Origin: Lineolata rhizophorae
Taxonomy: Eukaryota > Ascomycota > Dothideomycetes > Lineolatales > Lineolataceae
Length of the DNA: 64,000 nt
Direction of reading: 5' to 3'
Assembly: GCA_010093515.1 (NCBI GenBank)
Contig: MU001678.1
Coordinates: 124,001 to 188,000, forward strand
Shown: one piece after another, positions 23,953-35,016 of the stretch
Layout: the number at the start of each line of letters is the position of its first letter
How positions within the stretch are numbered: position 1 is the first letter of the stretch
The notes under the pieces: generated by a model
What the model was told of the DNA's origin: nothing
The model's database searches: none
The model's input: only the letters and a program-made list of their open reading frames with translations
Position numbers and translations under genes: made by a program

Positions 23953-25035
23953 CTAAATTTGTACGCCCGGCGTGTCCGCAATGCGGAAGACATACTTCTT
24001 CGCGCTCACTTTACCGTCCTTCAGCTCCTTCAACGCGCCTTCGACACCCTCCAGTCCACCTTTAGCCACGTCGAACGGATGCGCCTTGAACCAGCCTTGA
24101 TGCAACCCCAAAGCCACGTATCTGAAGTACACATAGGCGAAGTCCTTCGCGACCGTATGCGCGTGTCCGACCATCGTCATCGTCGTCTTGACATGCGCTG
24201 GCTGCTTCTCTTCGTCTTGCGGCGGCACCGGCAGCACAGTCGTAACCTGGCCGCTCTCGGGCATGGCAGCCCAGCAATTGCAAGTAGACCCCTTCTCGCT
24301 GACGGCGTCGAAGGCATGGTGGACCGCCCCGGCCGAGCCCATGGTCTTCGCGACCGCCTCGCCGATGCCCCGAACGACGGCGTCGTCGCCGCCGCGGTAA
24401 TCCACGACCGCGTCGCCCTTGCTCGGATCGAGCAAGCCCTTCACGAAGTCGGTGCCGCGGCCCGCCACCGCGACGATGGGATGGATGCCGGCGCGCTGCG
24501 CGAGCTGGATGGCGAAGGCGCCGACGGCCGTGGCGCCGCCGTACACGATGAGCGGGCGCTTCTCGGGCCCGACGTTATCGGGCTTGGTCCACGGGTCCGC
24601 GAAGCCGAGGTCCCAGAAAAGGCCCAGCGCGGCCGTCATGGCGGCCAGCGGCAGCGTCGCCGCCTCCTCGAACGACGTCGCCTCGGGCAGCCGGAACGTC
24701 GTATGCGCCCAGGCGAGGCTGTACTCGGCGTAGGAGCCGCCGGGCTTGCGCATCTCGTGGAAGGCGGCGACGCGGTCGCCGGGCCGGAACTCGAACACGT
24801 TAGACCCGACGGCGTGCACGACGCCCGCGATGTCATCGCCCTGGTTAATGCTGCGGCCGCCGGGCGTCGCGAACCAAGCGTCGGGGTTCAGGGCCGTCCA
24901 GTCGGGTGTCTTCCAGTCTTTAGGGTTAGAGCCGCTGACGATGGTCTTGATGACGACTTGGTCTGGTCCCGGGGTCGGAATTGGAGAGTCAATTATCTCG
25001 ACCCGCGGGCCAGCGTGAACGATGGCGTCTTTCAT
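23953..25035 (-). CDS. Medium-chain dehydrogenase/reductase, quinone or enoyl reductase-like
   Basis: This is an intronless 360-residue NAD(P)H-dependent oxidoreductase of the MDR superfamily. The N-terminal GroES-like domain (MKDAIVHAGPRVEIID, then SGSNPKDWK, NQGDDIAGVVHAVG) is followed by a Rossmann domain with the nucleotide loop VYGGATAVGAFAIQLAQ at about residues 158-175. The structural and catalytic zinc ligands of classical alcohol dehydrogenases are missing. The pattern fits the fungal LovC/ToxD-like trans-enoyl reductase and quinone reductase branch; the substrate is unknown. There is no polyketide synthase nearby, so a stand-alone metabolic or detoxifying role is more likely. The ATG was chosen because the ten further upstream codons start only with TTG, and this ATG has a good context (CAACCATGA). 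Confidence 0.85.
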   Translation of the reverse strand: MKDAIVHAGPRVEIIDSPIPTPGPDQVVIKTIVSGSNPKDWKTPDWTALNPDAWFATPGGRSINQGDDIAGVVHAVGSNVFEFRPGDRVAAFHEMRKPGGSYAEYSLAWAHTTFRLPEATSFEEAATLPLAAMTAALGLFWDLGFADPWTKPDNVGPEKRPLIVYGGATAVGAFAIQLAQRAGIHPIVAVAGRGTDFVKGLLDPSKGDAVVDYRGGDDAVVRGIGEAVAKTMGSAGAVHHAFDAVSEKGSTCNCWAAMPESGQVTTVLPVPPQDEEKQPAHVKTTMTMVGHAHTVAKDFAYVYFRYVALGLHQGWFKAHPFDVAKGGLEGVEGALKELKDGKVSAKKYVFRIADTPGVQI

Positions 25036-26577
25036 GGTTGATGTTTGGTGTGCAGGGGTGATCAATTGGAGTAATTTGGTCAGTGTTGGTTGTCTCGTGG
25101 TATCTTTTGGTCGGATTCGGGGCAGTATTTAAGGGCTTGAGAACACTAGGAAGGCTCTCAATGAGGGCTGACGCGTTTGATCAAGTTTTGTTTGTAAGAA
25201 CGGATGAAGACGAACTCTCGCCGAAGCGTTTCGGACCCAATAGAAACCTTTCGGAAGATTCTCCATGCCAATCCTACAACTGAGGTTATTGATAATCTTC
25301 CAATCCGGCGACTTACAGCATCGAAGAGCATCGAAGAGCATGGCTCTTGAGCTCAGGGCTTGTCTAAGTGGAGAGGTGAGTGGTGACGTGACTAGGCCCG
25401 GGGTTAAGACAATTATTAATGCTTCTACGGCAGCCCGGTACCTACCTAGTGTTACCGGACCGGCAGCATCTACGTGCAGCAATCTCCGCTGCTTCAATGC
25501 ACGTGAACCTAGGTATTGCCTTGGAGAGTCGGAGATCATTCGGAAACTTCATGCCGGTTCGAAGTGCGGGTGGAGTTTGCCCCCCTGTGTATGTACAGGG
25601 GGGCCGGCCTCGGGTTGCACCATCACGAAGTCCGGACGTCCAGGCGGAAACACGGATGCGAGATCGCCATCAAGCACCTTGCCCGACATTGTTCTGCACC
25701 TTTCGCATTACTACTACGGATCGCGTTCTTGATATCGCGCTTTAATCCGACACCACTGTACTACATCCGCTCAGTCTTCCACCAGAACCGACGGAGACCA
25801 CTTGTGGATGCGCCGTTCTGGCGATTTGCCCATGTCGGATGTATCAGGTCTCCTATTTAGGCTTAGTTTACCAACCTTGACAAGCGTCCCACCTATGTAC
25901 ATACTACGTGGGTACTTACCTATGCAGCCTCAAATAACACCGTTTTCCAATGTTAATGGACTTACCCTATCCATCCCAGGTCTCTACAGGCATCTGACAG
26001 CCTAATTGAGCAATTGTCGCTAGCATGAGCACCGGCATACCTATCACTACTTCAACACCCCCTACGATGGTAAAAATATGATGTCAATGTAAGCATTACT
26101 TGAATCGCAGGTGATCTTAGCGCACACAGCCTGCCGCGCTGAACCTCCCACTAGAATGCACTCGACAGCAACAGCAAAAAACAGTCATTACCGAAAGACA
26201 AAAAAGTATGGACAGAACCTTAATGCTAGCATCGTACACGAATGGTGGGGGAGCGCAGACTCCAAAAACGCCGGAAAATAGCCAGCCCAGCCAAATTAGA
26301 AGCTTGTAGTAGAGTGAGCCTCATCACAAGTGACATGAGGAATGCCGTGACTGGGAACGAAGCTCCAGGGAAATCCTTCCAAGTTGCTCGCTTCACCGAA
26401 ACCGACGAGGGAAAGGACAATGATGCTAAAAACAATCGCGCCGTCAAAGCACACAACGTGAGCAGAGAATGAAGGGGACCATGAGCCACGAGAAGACCTC
26501 TACAAAACCTGGCCATGCATAAGGACAGCAGAGGCAAGTCACGACTCTAGCTTGCAAAACGTGTTCGGCTGCGCGTC
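25036..26577. other. Intergenic DNA between MDR gene and kinesin-8
   Basis: It holds the MDR-gene promoter and the 3' region of kinesin-8. Several open frames of 60-155 residues overlap each other on both strands and resemble nothing known; I treat them as chance. No RNA gene was recognised. Confidence 0.5.
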
Positions 26578-29500
26578 TTATCTCCACGCATTCTTTCCTG
26601 TCATCAAGCTGCCCCTGCCGCCGTTCCCGCTTGCCGACACGCTGCTCACCCTCACCGGCCCATTCCTCACCTGCTCGCTGCCCGTGGTGGTCCTCCTCGC
26701 GGGCGCTCCCTTCACAACGGGCGCGCTGCGCGGGCTCAGCACGCTCGCCTTCCATTCAGCATCGCGGTCCACACTGCGCACCATGCGACGGGCGTGCGAC
26801 GCCGTGAACATGTTGCCCCCGCCACCATTGCCGCCTGCGTTAGCGCTACCAGTGCCGTCATGGCCGCTGCTGCCGGGCGGGCTGCCGGCTGCGTTGTTGG
26901 CCGACGAGCTCGTCGGGCTGCGGCGGCGGTGCGCGCGAGGCTGGCCCGGGCGATGGTCGTCGCGGCCGCCGGCCGAGGAGCGCCGTTTCATAGCAGACCG
27001 GATCTTCTTGGCGTCAGACGGGTCCACGGGCATGCCCGCGGACCATGACTTGTTAGCGGAGTCTTCGCCGTCCGATGAGGAGCCAGACGACACGGCTGAA
27101 GACTCGTGCGGCGCGTTGGCGGCGTTCTGGACGGCCCGCAGCGGCGAACGGTGCGGCGCCTTGTTAGGCTCCATCTCGCGCAGCGGCGACGTATCGCTGT
27201 CGGAGCTGAAGTTGGTGAGGGGGGCGGCGGACCCGCCGAGGGAGGGTGATCCGTTCTCGCCTTTCTTGGACAGAAAGCCTGCCTGGAAGCGGCTGGAGCG
27301 AGGCTTGATGTCCAGGGAAGGTTCTGGTGGAGCCGGGATGGGCGAAGAGCCATTGTGGTCAGGCAGGACGGTGTTTCCTGCAGTAACAACAGCTGACAAA
27401 GTGGGAGCTGCGGGCATGATTTCAGTTGATGAGCCCGTCGGCGTGTCATCGAAAGCCTTGGGTGTAGACTGGAAATCGGCCAGCGAGCCATCCTCGTTTT
27501 CATCGCGCCAGCGGACGCCGCGCTTGAGGCCCTTGACAGGTGACTTCTTCTTGGGCGTGAAGGTAACAGCGACACCTTTCTTAACGATGGGCATCTTGCG
27601 CCGACGCGGTGAAGCCTTCATTGGCGAGGAGTTCAGGTGAGGAGCCTCGACGTTGGTGTTACGTAGGCGCATAGGAGAAGGGCCCATTAAGTTGCCCCCT
27701 TTGCGCCGCTTCGGGGTGCCGGCTTTGGTTGGCGGGAATATTTCCGTTACTGGAAGTCCGCCATCCGGCTTAATTACTTGGGAGGTAGACTCGGTGCATG
27801 ATGTGATGAGCTTGCCGAGTATATCACGGGCAGCCTCGATAGCCTCCTCCTCATCCATGGTCATGATTTGGTTCAGGATGGCAATGGTGTCGAAGTGCGC
27901 CTGGAGCAGGACTTGCACGACCGCAGTGTCAGATCCCTTCTCCTGCTCACAAACGCTCATGTAGGCTTCCCGGTCCGCCATTGACTTCAACAGTTCTGCC
28001 TCCCGTGTGAGGGAGGAGACATTCTTGTCATCATCATTTCCATCTACCTCAGTCAGTTGTCGAATGCCGGTCTGCAGAGCTGTGTCAATGGTACGCTCCC
28101 AGTTCAACTTGGCCAACCGTTGGTGGTAGTGCTGCCTGCTGCTTTCCAGTTCGGCGAGGATGCCAGAAGCAGTCTTTCGCATGGCGACGAGGTTCCTAGG
28201 CGGTTCCTCGTTCTCCCTATTTTCGCACACTGTATCAAACGCGGCCACCCAGGAAGAAATCATGGAGATGCGTCGCTCAATCTGACGAAGCCTCTTCATG
28301 CTGGTCACGCGCTCATTCCGTTCCGTAGCACAATGCTCATATGCGTTGCGAATTCGTACGATGGCCTCCCTTGCCACAGAGTCGCGCTTCTCGCTCTGCT
28401 TTCGAAACTTGGCAAAGGCGGTGCCTTCGTAATCCTTCTGCTGCGCCTTGAGCTCGTTGATGAGCGCCATTTGCTCGTCAATCTTCTTGAGGAAGTCCTT
28501 GACGTGTCGATTGACGTTATACACATTGCGGGTAACCTTGGTCTGAATGTTCTTGGCCCGGTTCGCGTATCGCAACGTGTTCTGCGTCTCGTCGTAGTGC
28601 GCGCTCGACGGGCTCACACACACGATCATCACTGTCCGGCAGTTGCCCCCCAACGAGAACTTGAGCAGTCGCGTTAGCTTTGAGTTGCGGTAGGGCACAT
28701 GATTCCGCTTGCGCGGGTCGCATAGCGCGTTAATGCAGCTGCCCAGCGCCAATAACGATTTGTTGATATTGGCACCCTCCATCAGGCGCTCACCCCGGTT
28801 CTTAGTTGCCGAAGCGCGTTCGCTACCCGCCAGGTCGATGATGCTGAGAGTAGCCATAGTGTGCGGTTCGTTAACATCGGCATTGCGGTCTTTTTGCGAT
28901 ACATTGATTTGCAGCACGGCGTGCGAGCGGGAGGATGTGGCGTTGGCGTCGGTGGGCGACATAGTGCGGTACTCGTTGCCGCGGATAATCATCTCCATGA
29001 CTTCCTCGACCTATTTGTTGGTGTTAGAACATGTTCGATATGTCAGGGATATATAGTAATGGTCTATACGTTTTTAGGGTGGTGACTGGACAGCCCAGCG
29101 ACCGAGACAGCCTGGTGCGAATCCTCTCTCAGCATGAGCCCCTGCTTACTGCCGCCTGGGACGAGCAGATCGCGAATGGTCTCATTGTAAATCTCGAGGT
29201 ACGAGAGCGAAATCTCTGTGACCTTCTCCTCTTGACGATCTCCTATCTTCTCGAAAAGCTCCTGCATGGTAAGAAAGATTATACCAGGCTGCTGAGCAGT
29301 CCCACTGTGTTCGCCGTTAGAATCCATATCAGGCGGTCCTGTGTGTCGGAGAGAGTATACATACGTAATGGTATGCGTCTTGCCGCATCCCGTTGCTCCG
29401 TATGCGAAAACAGTAGCATTGTAGCCATCCAACACGCTATCCAGCAGGCTCCTGGTCGTCGACTCATATACATCTCCTTGCGAGGTATTCTCATCAAAGA

Positions 29501-29909
29501 CCCTATCAAAGCAGAAAGTTTGGTCTTTGACCCGCTTGCCGTTTGGAACGACTGATTTCGAAAAACGTTGGACAGGATTGTCCTCGGGCGGATCGAATAT
29601 TCTATATTTTGCCAACCCTATCAGTTTAAACCATTCCTGCATGCCCGCATCTCCATGCCCCAGCAAAGATGTTGTACATATAGAAATAGAAATAGTTCGA
29701 ACATACATGCACTTCTCATCTACAACCTTGAGGATAGGTCGCAGTCCCTTTTGCTGCAGTTTCGGAGCCGGCGCGGCAGCCAGCGACCCGTCACCTAGAA
29801 AGAGAGGCCCTTCCTCAGACCGTGCCAGCTGCGCAGCCTCACGTATCGTGAAGGGCCGTACGCGGACCGTCACATTGATAGAGGCGGCCCCGTCGATGGG
29901 CGCCGCCAT
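26578..29909 (-). CDS. KIP3: Kinesin-8 motor protein (Kip3/Klp5-Klp6 type)
   Basis: This is a plus-end-directed, microtubule-depolymerising motor that sets spindle and cytoplasmic microtubule length. Four exons (29909-29707, 29601-29365, 29304-29070, 29010-26578) give 1035 residues. The motor domain is N-terminal: [10 protein letters not shown] at 11-20, P-loop GATGCGKT at about 136-143, [13 protein letters not shown], switch I NATSSRSH, switch [13 protein letters not shown], and the conserved [14 protein letters not shown] and [15 protein letters not shown] neck and coiled coil follow, then a basic disordered tail with many Ser-Pro and RxS-like sites. The insert after VRPF (about 30 residues) and the IIFDPPED segment are family traits of kinesin-8. 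The first three introns interrupt the motor domain. The family call is by motif recognition, without an alignment. Confidence 0.93.
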
Positions 29910-31041
29910 GGTGGTCGACGGGGACGTTTACTTGGCGTATGCAATCGGTCGGAGGAACTGCGAGGGAAAGGAACCGCAGCAAACCCAATATGTGTGAGAA
30001 GAGAAAAAAGCAAAGCAAAGACAAATGCTCTCGGCAGGGGAAAGAAGATGTATCGAGGGTCGGGCGAGAAAGCGTGTGCTCTCGATTTCTAGGGAGTGTG
30101 TGTCTGGTTTGTCGGAGCTTCGGGTGGTTGCGGTGTTTGTTGTTCTTTAGCTGCTTGAGGTTTAGCGCGGTACACTCGCGCAGGTGCCCCTACCAGTCGG
30201 ACCCACAACTATGTGCCAAGACTCGCGGACCGGGAAAGGCACTGCAACGACCGACCTCACGTCTCTCTGCCCCATCGCAGCGTCGATTCCCGTCTCTAAG
30301 AGAAGTAGAATTTGAACACACTTGCCTCGATAATTTCAACAATTATCCACATGTGTTGCCAGTCATCAGAAACGTAGAGTTTCCAACCTTCTATTATTCA
30401 GGCATGTCTCCCTCGCGACTGGGAACCCTTTGATGGACCTTTCTCAAAGGCCTACTCATGCTTCGAATGTTCAGAGGCTCGCAAACTTGCAGTTACAATC
30501 TTTTCTATTACTGCTACTGGCCTGTACCAGGACTAGCCATTTTATTCTATTCTGCCAATTTTGCCTCCTCCGGATTGGGACACAATCGAGGTTTTGTTCA
30601 TGCACTATCCAACGACCATCCCAGAAGTCTAGTCAAGTAGGCCAGCGCATACTATCTATATCAAGCAGCTCAACCCCCTAGTACCATAAATAGCGAATCG
30701 GGCAAAGCGAAACATCAAGCCCGCAGCTATTCTTCCTTATGTATATATTCTTCTTAATGTACTTCGGGCTCTTCACAGAACATGTTGATACACGATGCAC
30801 AAGGTATCGCCTAGTTTTACAATCTCGTCTGCGCTTATTACATACGAGGCGTAATGATACGGTTTCATTTTGATAATGCATTTGGATTTCTACAGAATTT
30901 CCCCTTGTGGGAACAAAAGCGTGGTGATGAGACATAAGCACTCAATCCTTACCAAGGCCCAAAATCCTATTGGCTTTCCTGTCATCACGCCACCACTACA
31001 GCATCCGTTGCCAGATGCTTGTGAGCTCTTCTGGTTCTGTC
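29910..31041. other. Kinesin promoter and AT-rich DNA
   Basis: The first ~350 bases are the kinesin-8 promoter and leader. The remainder up to gene C is AT-rich and stop-rich. No gene or RNA was recognised. Confidence 0.5.
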
Positions 31042-31614
31042 TCATTTCTTGCTCAGCTTCTTGGCCTTGCCATGGTGCTTGAAGACCTTCTTGCCCACCT
31101 GATCAACCGGCTCTCCAGTACGGCTGGCATTCTTCCAAGACAGTTGTGGAACACCCTTGTTGTTCCAGCCTCCAGCAGGAGGATCATCCTTCTCGTTTGG
31201 AATCTTAACCCGCGAAGGCGCGGTCGAGGCCCTGCTCCATAGTCAGAGGATTCTCGTTGGAAAATACATCAGGATCTATTCCACTCACGACTGCGCAATC
31301 ACGGCGGCTCTACCCTTTCCGACATTCATGGCACCCTTGCTTCCCGCCTTGATTTTATTGAGTCTGAGGGCGGCAGCATGCTTGTGCTTAGCGCCATCCG
31401 GTCTCTTGCGGTAGGTATTATAGCCGTCGCGATATGGGTGATTGCTGCAGCCCTCACGCTGTTGACAAAATCGGTGGCAGTTATCGCACCGGAAAACATG
31501 CTCTTTTTGGTAGCAGTACGTGCTTGCAACCCGTTTGCACATGTTACTAAAAGGACGGTTACTTAGTTCTTGCCAGGAAAGGATGTAAGGCGATTACCAA
31601 TGGTGTCCCGGCAT
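31042..31614 (-). CDS. HHC/GGWN family protein C (unrecognised family)
   Basis: Three exons (31614-31598, 31546-31289, 31231-31042) give 154 residues without interruption. Exon 1 is only 17 bases (MPGHH plus TG) and ends in the first module cysteine. The module reads HCNMCKRVASTYC, YQKEHVFRCDNC, then GCSNHPYRDGYN, with the common spacing plus an extra Cys in the x9 segment. Exon 3 carries DDPPAGGWNNKGVPQLSWKN and a Lys/His-rich tail. Intron 2 uses gtgagt and a CTGAC branch. The PQLSWKNA segment links it to D and E and sets all three apart from A and B. An array of eight 17-18 bp repeats lies 135 bases upstream. No known family was recognised; the conserved cysteines suggest zinc binding. Confidence 0.78.
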
Positions 31615-32688
31615 GTTGAGCGTGGCCGGAAATTTTTGACCGAGGCGAGCAACTGCTTGAGCGTGGACACCAGCGATAACCCTCCGGCCGAGATGGCGAG
31701 GGCGTCAACGTGAAGCGGTGCTGCAGCAAAGATATCGAGGCGGTGTCCAAAACGAGTGTGTTGACCAAAACGATCGTGTCGATCAAAAAGAGTGTGCTGA
31801 TCTAAAAGAGTGTGTTGGTCAAAAGAGTGTGCTGATCAAACGAGTATGTTGATCAAAACGAGTGTGTTGACCAAAGCCAGTGTGTTGAAGTGGCAAAGTT
31901 GAGGAGGGATGGAGTTGGTGGAAGAAGGTGGCGAATGGTGTAAGTGCGTCGTGTGAATAACACCACGCCAGGCGACAGAGGTTTGTGCACATGGGTTCCT
32001 TGGCCAAGATTTCCCGCTGTAGACGTGCCGCTAATGCGATAAGTCGACTTGCTTAGTTCTACTCATGCCGAAGCCCCTCCTTAAGTCTCTTTTTAGACTA
32101 CCTTCCCTATGGCCAGACTATGGTTCAATTTACAACTTGACCTGGATCGCCCCCATATTCCCGCCCATGGTGTCTGAGCTCAAAAGTATTGCCCGCCTGC
32201 ATCTAGTTTTCTACTTTGCCTTTCCACCCAGCTTCCGTAGCACGTCTTTAGAATAGTAGAAGGAAGTGAGCATACTTCTGGAGATATACAGTGATGTCAG
32301 ACCTCACCCTTGAGATCCATTCTGTGCGTTTCGACTCCCTAGAAGATCGCTTTTGGTTTCAGCTCCTTCCAAATCTGCAAGAACGCTCATACTCATGTAT
32401 TCTCTTCTTCATATACCCGCCATCCTAATAAGCCAAACGTGGGCCAATGGTGACAACCATGCTTGCAATAGTGGAGATGTTAGGCTCTCTGGGTTTAAAG
32501 GGCCATAACCCAATTTCTTAACATACCTTCATGCTAGTGGTATGGCCTGCTGCAGAGAGACTAACATACAACCTGATCCTAGATACCGCTCTTTGGGTGC
32601 GGCCTTTAGGCTCCTTCTTCAGGACCTCATTTCTCTATAGCCCTTTCCCTTTTGTGATTCACAACTAGGGCAACTCTACTTTGCGCTT
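31615..32688. other. Intergenic DNA between genes C and D
   Basis: It contains the tandem array at 31749-31890 listed separately, the presumed promoter of gene C, and the 3' region of gene D. Otherwise stops occur in all frames and nothing else is recognisable. Confidence 0.5.
31749..31890. repeat. Tandem array, eight units of 17-18 bp
   Basis: Eight imperfect copies of a unit close to AAAACGAGTGTGTTGATC run head to tail (six of 18 bases, two of 17). Variation is mostly single-base changes (GTTGACC, GCTGATC, GTTGGTC). The array ends 135 bases upstream of the start codon of gene C, so it lies in the likely promoter. Confidence 0.85.
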
Positions 32689-33265
32689 CTACTTCTTCCT
32701 CCGTTCCTCCGTTTTCCCATCCTTCCCTTTGGCGTGCTCCTCCACTTCCACCGGTTCTCTCTCTTTTTTCGCATTCTTCCAGGAGAGTTTCGGAATTTGA
32801 GTTTGATTCCAGCCACCCTCAGGCGGGTCCTCGGCTGGTGAACGGATTGTGACCCTCAAACGGCGGTTTGGTGTTGCAGGTCTTTGACTTGACAAGTTAG
32901 TATATCAAATTCCTCTTAGGTAATCTGATGCTTACGTTTCGTCGACAGCCTGCTCATTCTCTTGTTCCTGGGCTCCCTCACGAGCGAAGTTCTCAGGGCG
33001 TTGAGCCCCGGTTGGTGTATTGGGGATGAGGCTCTGGCGCCGGCGATTCCTCGTTAATTCTTTCTCTGCGTTGTATCCATCACGGAATGGATGCGAAGCG
33101 CATCCCTCGCGCTGCTCGCACATGTGGTCACATGCCTCGCAGCGGAAAAGATGACCCTTCCGAAAGCAGTAGTTGTTCGCTACTTTCTTGCAGAGGGTGC
33201 TAATATAACTTAGTTGGCTACATTTTAATTCTATGGAGGTGAGGTACTTACCAGTGGTGAGGCAT
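32689..33265 (-). CDS. HHC/GGWN family protein D (unrecognised family)
   Basis: Three exons (33265-33252, 33199-32936, 32887-32689) give 158 residues. Exon 1 as drawn is 14 bases (MPHH plus TG) and ends in the first module cysteine, as in A, B, C and E. The module reads HCTLCKKVANNYC, FRKGHLFRCEAC, then GCASHPFRDGYN. The third exon holds EDPPEGGWNQTQIPKLSWKN and a tail of Lys and Glu. An in-frame ATG at 33499 with no stop between would add 78 residues, Thr/Pro/Asn-rich and unlike the other members; the short start was chosen because C and E also begin just before HHC. Frame is intact throughout. The function is unknown. Confidence 0.78.
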
Positions 33266-33499
33266 CTTCGTGGTAAGAGGTGCGGTGAAGTTCGGTGGAG
33301 TAGGTATTTTCTTGATATAGGGTTGAGAGAAAGTCTCAAAAGAGAATGAGGGGATGTGAGGGAGCCTTATATCGTTTAATCCATTCGTTGTGGAGAAGTT
33401 TGTTTGAGGTATTGTATTGGGTAAGGCCAATGATCTATGGCCATTAACGTATTGAACAAGAGTCAAATTTCGTGAATCCATAGGTTTATGGATCAGCAT

Positions 33500-35016
33500 G
33501 TTGACTTGTTAGGTTTTATCATGCCTGGTTACGGCTACTTGTGACAAAAATAAGCGAAGTGCAAAGAGAGTCGATATATTAACAACAAGAAGCGAAGGTA
33601 TGATAAAAGATGTCGGCGTTCTGGGCTGTCTGAGGAAGCCACTTAATGCGTCACGGCCAAGGCCCGCGCTTTGAGACATGTCCAATGTCAGTTTAGTACA
33701 TCGAGTGTGCACAAACTTTCGACAATACTTAATTAGCCAAACGCTAGTTCAAAACAGAAGGTGAATAAATTGGACTACAAATTCAAGATAGCCACACGTG
33801 CAATGCGTTGAACGACCTAGCTGGATCCTTCGATGGCTAACTGAAATATGAAATGTCTCCTAGACTACAGCCAGGACTTCATTGCCCTATGGGACTTATA
33901 TTAATAGTGCTGCCTCAGGCGAAGTTTTGTAGGATTGCTCTAACTTCATCAAATTTCCAGAACACTTCAAAACTTATTTTCCGTTTGAAATGCCTGTTCA
34001 GAGTTTGGCATTAGGGAATAGATCTCTGGCATCTACTGCTAGATGTGAATGCCAGGCGTCCATGAATTTGCCAACTTATTCTATTTGGCTCATGCCCTCG
34101 CTTCTACCAATGATTCAGTCCTTGGTCCGAGACTAGATATTCCTCGTAGACGAATAAATAATGAATCCCCACGATTTACGGCTTGCGACGCCACTTTCAT
34201 TCCTAGAACTTATAGTAGTAAGCTTTACGTTAGCAATCAAAGTGCCTCTATATCCCACTTTCAGCTAACTACTACTTCCTTCAGTGCCCTACAAATGTTG
34301 TCACACTAGTAAGTCATAATGCAGTTGTAGATTAATTTATCTACCAGTGATGGTAGTTTTTGAGCGCGTTTCTAGTATCTTCAAAACAACGGTTGTAGCC
34401 GTGTACCATTTCGTGGGCGAATAGGCAAAATATTTGGCGGATAGTAACAGCTAGTAGAGATGTTCGAGCGATATTACGTTGAACAAGGTCTTGGGCTTTG
34501 CCATATAATTATTAGTTACTTATCACAAATTGACATTTCTGCAAATGCGAACATTGTAGACCCCATTTATATTATTAAAACAGAAACCATTATTTCTGAG
34601 CACAGCGGGACATTACCCCGTAAAGCTAGTTTCAAGAACTACTCGTCATGCTCTGCCACCATTGAAGTATTAAGAAGGTATCACGTTGATAGTTATCATT
34701 TGTAGAATGACGTATTTAATAATATGTCAACATCTTCAGCTTCGCTTGTTGAAGAGAAACTTACATTATAATACGAAATTGCTCCTGTTGCTATATTATT
34801 CTTGGAAACTTAGGAGCTTTCCAGCGCATTGAAGTATAATTTCTCCAAGACAATCTCAAATGCGACCAATTCTACCATCTGTCTTTTATGCAACATTAGG
34901 TTATTATTATTATTGCTGTGATCATTACATGTAAACTGAAATGAGACAGCATGCTAAATTCAACAAAAAATCAGCACAACTTTTTGCAAATTTTCCAACT
35001 ACAGTCGTAGTGTGAA
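33500..35016. other. AT-rich gene-poor DNA
   Basis: No gene was recognised. Near 34340-34360 the minus strand reads AACTACCATCACTG followed by a GT, like the end of exon 1 of the HHC/GGWN genes. It could be a further decayed copy, but no module or GGWN motif follows convincingly. The rest is AT-rich and stop-rich. Confidence 0.4.

Noticed and set aside
34300-34360. Possible exon-1 remnant (NYHHC-like, followed by GT) of the HHC/GGWN family
   Set aside because: No module or PPxGGWN motif follows in the expected spacing; a short match can arise by chance.
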